10,143 nucleotides of DNA from Hyphomicrobiales bacterium (GTDB lineage Bacteria; Pseudomonadota; Alphaproteobacteria; Rhizobiales; Beijerinckiaceae): the NCBI GenBank assembly GCA_028290595.1, contig JAQGJO010000393.1, positions 1 through 10,143 of the forward strand, written 5' to 3'. Below the pieces are notes generated by a model. It had not been told where the DNA came from. It was given only the letters and a program-made list of their open reading frames with translations, and made no database searches. Position numbers and translations under genes: made by a program. Below are positions 5,347 to 10,143 of the stretch, piece by piece (position 1 is the stretch's first letter; each line of letters begins with the position of its first letter).

Positions 5347-6811
5347 AGCGCCGCTGGTCATCGTCGACAAGATCAACGGCGCCTTGCGGCTCATGGCCGT
5401 CGATGCGCAAGCGCTGTCGCTGGGGCTGACGCCGGGCCTGGCGCTGGCGGACGCGCGCGCGCGCGTTCCCACTCTTGCCGTCGTCGCGCTCGACGCTGTG
5501 GCCGACGACGCTTGCGTTGAGCGCATCGCCGATCTGTGCGATCGCTGGACGCCGCTGGTGGCGCTCGATCCGCCGCATGGGCTGATGCTCGACATTTCCG
5601 GCTGCGCCCATCTCTTCGGCGGTGAAGAAAGCCTGCTGAACGATATCGGCCGCCGCTTTGCCCATGGCGGCCTGAGCCTTCGCATGGCCGTCGCCGGCAC
5701 GCCTGATGCGGCCCGCGCGCTGGCGCGGTTCGGCCGTGGCGGCATCGTGCCGCCGGGCGGCGAAGCGCGGGCTGTCGGCTCCCTGCCGATCGCCGCGCTC
5801 GGCATTGCCGCCGACATTGCCCATGGACTTTCACGCGCCGGCCTCAAGACCATTGCTGCGCTGGCCGAGCGGCCGACGACGCCGCTGGCGGCGCGCTTCG
5901 GGGACGATCTGCTGGCCAGGCTGCGACGCGTGCTGGGCTTTGAGGACATCCGCATCACGCCGCGCCGTTCGCCGCCCGCCTGCATGGCCGAGCGGCATTT
6001 CGCCGAACCGATCGCGCGGACATCAGACATTGAGGCAACGTTAACGCGGCTGATGACGCAGATGGCCGACCTGCTGCACAAACGCGGCGAAGGCGGGCGT
6101 TATTTCGAAGCGAGCTTTTTCCGCAGCGATGGGCAGGTAACGCGGATCGCGGTGGAAACCGGCCGGCCGGTGCGCGATCCGAAAGTGATCCTGAGGCTTT
6201 ACCGCGAACGGCTCGAGGCGCTCGACGATCCGCTTGATCCGGGCTTCGGCTTCGATCTCATCCGTTTTACGGTGCCTCTCGCCGAGCCTCTCGACGAGGC
6301 GCAGGTCAGTCTCGACGGCCGCATCAACGAAGAAGGCGATGTCGCCGATCTGATCGACCGGCTGGTGGCGCGGTTCGGCCGCGACCGCGTGCAACGCTTC
6401 ATCGCCCGCGATACGCACGATCCGCAGCGGACCGCCTTCGCCGTGCCAGCGACTTATGAATCGGGCAAGGCGACAGCCAGCGTGTTGAACTGGCCTGTGC
6501 CCGAACTGCACGAGCCGCCGTTGCGTCCGCTGCAGCTTTTCGATCCGCCACAGCCTATCGAGACAACAGCCGAAGCCCCTGATGGCCCGCCGAGACGCTT
6601 TCTATGGCGGCGGTCATGGCATGAAGTCGTTCTGGCTGAGGGTCCTGAACGGATCGCGCCGGAATGGTGGCGGCGCGAGAGCGGGACGCCGACACGCGAT
6701 TATTACCGGGTTGAGGATATCAACGGCCGGCGCTTCTGGCTGTTTCGTGCCGGCCCTTACAAAAACCCTCCCGACAAGACCCTCTGGTATCTGCATGGGG
6801 TCTTTGCGTGA
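5162..6811 (+). CDS. imuB: ImuB, Y-family DNA polymerase homologue (mutasome scaffold)
   Basis: A 549-residue protein from GTG 5162. ImuB is related to Y-family polymerases but lacks the catalytic acidic residues. It acts as the hub that binds the beta clamp, ImuA and DnaE2 during translesion synthesis. The N terminus RRYLALWAPFLPTDRV (19-34) is the ImuB version of the DinB-type first motif, with no metal-binding Asp-x-Asp. APLVIVDKINGALRLMAVD and LGLTPGLALADARARVPTL follow. The palm-like part contains PLVALDPPHGLMLDISGCAHLFGGEE, and a helix-hairpin-helix region (GLSRAGLKTIAALAERP) follows. A little-finger-like domain comes next, then the ImuB tail with APEWWRRES and TRDYYRVEDINGRRFW. A clamp-binding-like segment PLQLF lies at 456-460, with Pro where the QLxLF consensus has Gln. 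Its start overlaps imuA and its stop overlaps the dnaE2 start. Confidence 0.94.
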   Translation: MTKDVSVTGTDKNLAAPARRYLALWAPFLPTDRVQGQQIGQRAQLQIPHLQSKRQDGATQDEAPLVIVDKINGALRLMAVDAQALSLGLTPGLALADARARVPTLAVVALDAVADDACVERIADLCDRWTPLVALDPPHGLMLDISGCAHLFGGEESLLNDIGRRFAHGGLSLRMAVAGTPDAARALARFGRGGIVPPGGEARAVGSLPIAALGIAADIAHGLSRAGLKTIAALAERPTTPLAARFGDDLLARLRRVLGFEDIRITPRRSPPACMAERHFAEPIARTSDIEATLTRLMTQMADLLHKRGEGGRYFEASFFRSDGQVTRIAVETGRPVRDPKVILRLYRERLEALDDPLDPGFGFDLIRFTVPLAEPLDEAQVSLDGRINEEGDVADLIDRLVARFGRDRVQRFIARDTHDPQRTAFAVPATYESGKATASVLNWPVPELHEPPLRPLQLFDPPQPIETTAEAPDGPPRRFLWRRSWHEVVLAEGPERIAPEWWRRESGTPTRDYYRVEDINGRRFWLFRAGPYKNPPDKTLWYLHGVFA

Positions 6812-9800
6812 CACGCTATGTGGAATTCGCCACCGCCAGCAACTTCTCCTTCCTACGCGGCGCCTCTCATGCCAGCGATCTGGTGCTCACCGCTCTTGCG
6901 CTGGGTCATGCCGGCATCGGCATCGCCGACCGCAATACGGTGGCCGGTGTCGTGCGCGCCTATGCGGCGCTCAACGAATTGCGAAAGACGGGCAAGCCGC
7001 CGGCGACGCGCGAACGCGAAGGCTCGTCACCCGGCGAATACACGCTCACCGAAAAACAGAAGATAGAAGCGGAAGAAGCCGAGCGCCTCAAGACAGCGGC
7101 GGAAGCCTTCAAGCTGGCGGTCGGCACGCGGCTCGCTTTCACCGACGGCACGCCCGACATTCTCGTCTATCCGGAAGACCGCGCCGGCTGGGGAAGGATT
7201 TGCCGGTTGCTGACGGACGGCAACCGCCGGGGCAAGAAGGGCGAATGCCCTCTCATCCTCGACGATCTTCTTTGCGATACATCGAATCTTCTGCTCGTTG
7301 TTATTCCAGACAAGCGGCTCGATGGGCTTGAAATCTTGCTGCCGCGCCTGGGCGAGGCGGCGCCGGGCTCTCTCTGGCTGGCAGCCACCATGCATCGGCG
7401 TGGCGATGACCGGCGCCGGTTGGCGCAATTGGCGGCATTGGCCGCGCGGGCGCGCATTCCGCTGCTTGCCAGCAATGACGTGCTCTATCACGCGCCGGAG
7501 CAGCGAGACCTGCAGGACGTTGTGACCTGTATCCGTGAAGGCAAGACCATCGACACGATCGGCCGCAAGCTCGAAGCCAATGCCGAGCGACATCTCAAGG
7601 AACCAAGAGAGATGGCGCGGCTGTTTCGCGACGCGCCAGAGGCGATCGAGGAGACGGGGCATTTGCTCGACCGCATCTCATTTTCGCTTGCTGAACTTAC
7701 ATACGAGTATCCTGACGAGCCGATTCCGCCCGGCAAGACCCCGCAGAGTTGGCTCAGGGAGTTGGTGCAGAAACATTCCATCATCCGCTATCCCGCCGGC
7801 GTCCCGCCAAAGGTCCAGGATCAGGTGGAGAAAGAACTCAAGCTCATCAACGACCTCGAATACGAGCGATATTTTCTAACGATTCGCGACATTGTCCGTT
7901 TCGCCGATGACCAAGGAATTCTGTGCCAGGGTCGTGGCTCGGCAGCCAATTCCGCCGTCTGCTACATTCTTGGCATCACTGCCGTAGATCCGGCGGAAAG
8001 CAATCTTCTCTTCGCCCGCTTTCTTTCAAAAGAGCGTCGCGAGCCGCCAGACATTGATGTCGATTTTGAACACGAGCGGCGCGAAGAAGTCATCCAACAC
8101 ATCTATGAACGCTATGGTCGCCATCGCGCCGGCATTGCCGCAACTGTCATCCGTTATCGCTCGCGCAGCGCCATCCGCGATGTCGGCAAGGCGATGGGCC
8201 TCACCGAAGACGTCACCGCCAAACTATCTTCCACCGTCTGGGGGAGTTGGGGCGGGCCTATCAAAGACAGTCAGATCAACGAAGCAGGGCTCGATCCCGC
8301 CAATCCATCGATCCGCCGCGCCATCGATCTCGCCATCAGGCTGATGGGATTTCCGCGCCATCTGTCGCAACATGTGGGCGGCTTCGTGCTCTCACGTAAC
8401 CGGCTCGACGAAACTGTGCCCATCGGCAATGCAGCGATGAAAGATCGCACCTTCATCGAATGGGATAAGGACGACATCGACGAACTCGGCCTGATGAAGG
8501 TCGACGTGCTGGCGTTGGGCATGCTGACCTGCATCCGCAAGGCGTTCGATCTGATGCGGGAGCATCTCGACATCGATATGGGTCTTGCCGACGTACCGCG
8601 TGATCAAAAAGACGTCTATGACATGCTATGCAGAGGCGAATCCCTCGGTGTCTTCCAGGTCGAAAGCCGTGCGCAGATGAACATGCTGCCGCGCCTGAGG
8701 CCGAGGATATTCTACGACCTCGTCATTCAGGTCGCGATCGTCCGGCCCGGCCCGATCCAGGGCGACATGGTGCATCCCTATCTGCGGCGCAGGAGCGGCG
8801 AAGAAAGTATCAGTTTTCCCTCGCCGAAACCGCCGCATGATTCCAATGAATTGCACAAGGTCTTGGGTCGTACATTGGGTGTCCCGCTCTTTCAGGAGCA
8901 AGCAATGGAACTTGCCATGGTCGCGGCCGAATTTACGCCCGATGAAGCAAATGGGTTGCGCAAGGCCATGGCGACCTTCCGCCACAACGGCACGATCCAT
9001 GAATTTGAAGCCAAGATGATTGATGGCATGGTTCGTCGCGGTTATGAACGCGATTTCGCCCGGCGCTGCTTTGATCAGATCAAAGGTTTTGGCGAATACG
9101 GCTTTCCCGAAAGCCATGCCGCCTCCTTTGGAAAACTGGTTTATGTCTCATCCTTCATCAAATGCCGCTATCCCGCCGTCTTTGCCTGCGCCCTGCTAAA
9201 CTCCCAGCCGATGGGTTTTTATGCGCCCTCGCAGATTGTGCAGGATGCGGAAAAGAATGGTGTGCCGATCCACGAGATCGATGTGAGTTTCAGCGAGTGG
9301 GACAATACGCTCGAATTTGACGACGGCCGGCTGGCGCTGCGCATCGGCTTTCGGCAGATCGATGGCATGGCAGAGGCCGATGCGCAGCGTCTCGTTAAGA
9401 TGCGCCATGTTCCTTATGTCTCGATCGAAGAACTGGCGACGCGATCGGGCCTGACCAACAGCGTGCTGCGGCGGCTCGCCGATGCGGATGCCTTCCGCTC
9501 GATCGGGCTTGAACGGCGCAAGGCGCTATGGGCGGTGCGCCGCCTGCCCGACGACAAACCGCTGCCGCTGTTTGCCGCTGCCGATGCGCGCGAGCTCGGC
9601 ACGGATCAGGACGTGCGGCTGCCCGCCATGGCGCTGGGCGAACATATCGCCGCCGATTACCAGACCACGCATCTGTCGCTGAAGGGCCATCCGATGCAGA
9701 TCTTGCGTGGCGTGTTTGAGCAGGAAAAAATACTGAGCTGCGCCGACATCGCCAATTGCAGGGACGGCGCACGCATCAAGACGGCGGGCGTCGTGCTGGT

Positions 9801-10143
9801 GCGCCAGCGGCCCGGCAAGGGGAATGCCATTTTCATAACGCTCGAGGACGAGACCGGCATCGCCAATATCATCATGTGGGCGCGCACGTTCGAACATTTC
9901 CGCAAGGAAGCGATGGGCGCGCGGCTGCTGGTCGTGGAAGGCCGCGTGCAGAAAAGCAAAGAAAACGTCATTCATCTCATGACCGAACGGCTGTTCGACC
10001 GCACCTTCGAACTTGACCGCCTGTCAGAGGATTACCGCGCCAAACTGACGCTCTCGCTTGCAGATGAATTCGTGCACCCGCAGCCGCCGCGCCGGCCGCA
10101 TCATCCGCGCAATGTGCGGATCATGCCGAAATCGCGGGATTTT
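6808..10143 (+). CDS. dnaE2: DnaE2, error-prone DNA polymerase III alpha subunit (3' partial)
   Basis: The frame is open from GTG 6808 to the window end, 1112 codons without a stop. The GTG shares GTGA with the imuB stop, and GGGG lies 7 nt upstream. DnaE2 is the SOS-induced C-family polymerase that extends across lesions together with ImuA and ImuB. The N-terminal PHP domain starts with RYVEFATASNFSFLRGASHA, typical of DnaE2; the HxH metal motif of active PHP domains is replaced (Ala-Thr-Ala). An unusual charged segment occupies about 61-100. The polymerase core has QGRGSAANSAV (374-384), PDIDVDF with Asp417 and Asp419, and LMKVDVLALG with Asp566, matching the three catalytic aspartates of E. 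coli alpha. HhH and OB-fold domains follow (OB at about 990-1065, RIKTAGVVLVRQRPG). It ends HHPRNVRIMPKSRDF, the usual DnaE2 C terminus, so very little is missing. It lacks the tau-binding tail of DnaE1. Confidence 0.96.
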   Translation, partial: MTRYVEFATASNFSFLRGASHASDLVLTALALGHAGIGIADRNTVAGVVRAYAALNELRKTGKPPATREREGSSPGEYTLTEKQKIEAEEAERLKTAAEAFKLAVGTRLAFTDGTPDILVYPEDRAGWGRICRLLTDGNRRGKKGECPLILDDLLCDTSNLLLVVIPDKRLDGLEILLPRLGEAAPGSLWLAATMHRRGDDRRRLAQLAALAARARIPLLASNDVLYHAPEQRDLQDVVTCIREGKTIDTIGRKLEANAERHLKEPREMARLFRDAPEAIEETGHLLDRISFSLAELTYEYPDEPIPPGKTPQSWLRELVQKHSIIRYPAGVPPKVQDQVEKELKLINDLEYERYFLTIRDIVRFADDQGILCQGRGSAANSAVCYILGITAVDPAESNLLFARFLSKERREPPDIDVDFEHERREEVIQHIYERYGRHRAGIAATVIRYRSRSAIRDVGKAMGLTEDVTAKLSSTVWGSWGGPIKDSQINEAGLDPANPSIRRAIDLAIRLMGFPRHLSQHVGGFVLSRNRLDETVPIGNAAMKDRTFIEWDKDDIDELGLMKVDVLALGMLTCIRKAFDLMREHLDIDMGLADVPRDQKDVYDMLCRGESLGVFQVESRAQMNMLPRLRPRIFYDLVIQVAIVRPGPIQGDMVHPYLRRRSGEESISFPSPKPPHDSNELHKVLGRTLGVPLFQEQAMELAMVAAEFTPDEANGLRKAMATFRHNGTIHEFEAKMIDGMVRRGYERDFARRCFDQIKGFGEYGFPESHAASFGKLVYVSSFIKCRYPAVFACALLNSQPMGFYAPSQIVQDAEKNGVPIHEIDVSFSEWDNTLEFDDGRLALRIGFRQIDGMAEADAQRLVKMRHVPYVSIEELATRSGLTNSVLRRLADADAFRSIGLERRKALWAVRRLPDDKPLPLFAAADARELGTDQDVRLPAMALGEHIAADYQTTHLSLKGHPMQILRGVFEQEKILSCADIANCRDGARIKTAGVVLVRQRPGKGNAIFITLEDETGIANIIMWARTFEHFRKEAMGARLLVVEGRVQKSKENVIHLMTERLFDRTFELDRLSEDYRAKLTLSLADEFVHPQPPRRPHHPRNVRIMPKSRDF

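Overview
The window comes from an alphaproteobacterium, most likely a member of the Hyphomicrobiales (rhizobia and relatives). The evidence is high-GC coding sequence, an HWE-family sensor kinase, a rhizobial-style Crp/Fnr regulator with an HTNKTL recognition helix, and an imuA-imuB-dnaE2 cassette preceded by the alphaproteobacterial SOS box GAAC-N7-GAAC. The genus cannot be fixed from the sequence alone. No rRNA, tRNA, CRISPR array, insertion sequence or phage gene was seen.

Left part (1-3616, all plus strand): the 3' part of a gene for a three-PAS HWE sensor histidine kinase, open at the left edge. After a short gap with a candidate promoter and an inverted repeat comes a Crp/Fnr-family regulator. 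Then comes a transglutaminase-like protein whose usual catalytic His position holds Ser. These three genes look like separate units rather than a tight operon (gaps of 88 and 126 bp).

Middle (3617-4473): a minus-strand gene for a small two-helix protein of the low-affinity iron permease family converges on the transglutaminase gene across a short gap holding a 16-bp tandem repeat. It diverges from the SOS cassette across a ~320-bp intergenic region with a palindrome, a candidate promoter and the SOS box.

Right part (4474-10143): imuA, imuB and dnaE2 form a translationally coupled operon. imuA and imuB overlap by 185 bp in different frames, and imuB and dnaE2 share a GTGA start/stop. In other bacteria the products form the DNA-damage-induced mutasome: ImuA (RecA-like), ImuB (non-catalytic Y-family polymerase homologue that docks on the sliding clamp) and DnaE2 (error-prone C-family polymerase). 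dnaE2 is open to the right edge. Its last residues match the usual DnaE2 C terminus, so only a codon or two plus the stop are probably missing.

I see no convincing undescribed multi-gene system. The points most worth following up are the dual-coding imuA/imuB overlap, the SOS box fused to the imuA ribosome-binding site, the extra charged segment in the DnaE2 PHP region, the Ser-for-His transglutaminase, and a Crp/Fnr protein that keeps three of the four FNR-type cysteine positions but has a different recognition helix.
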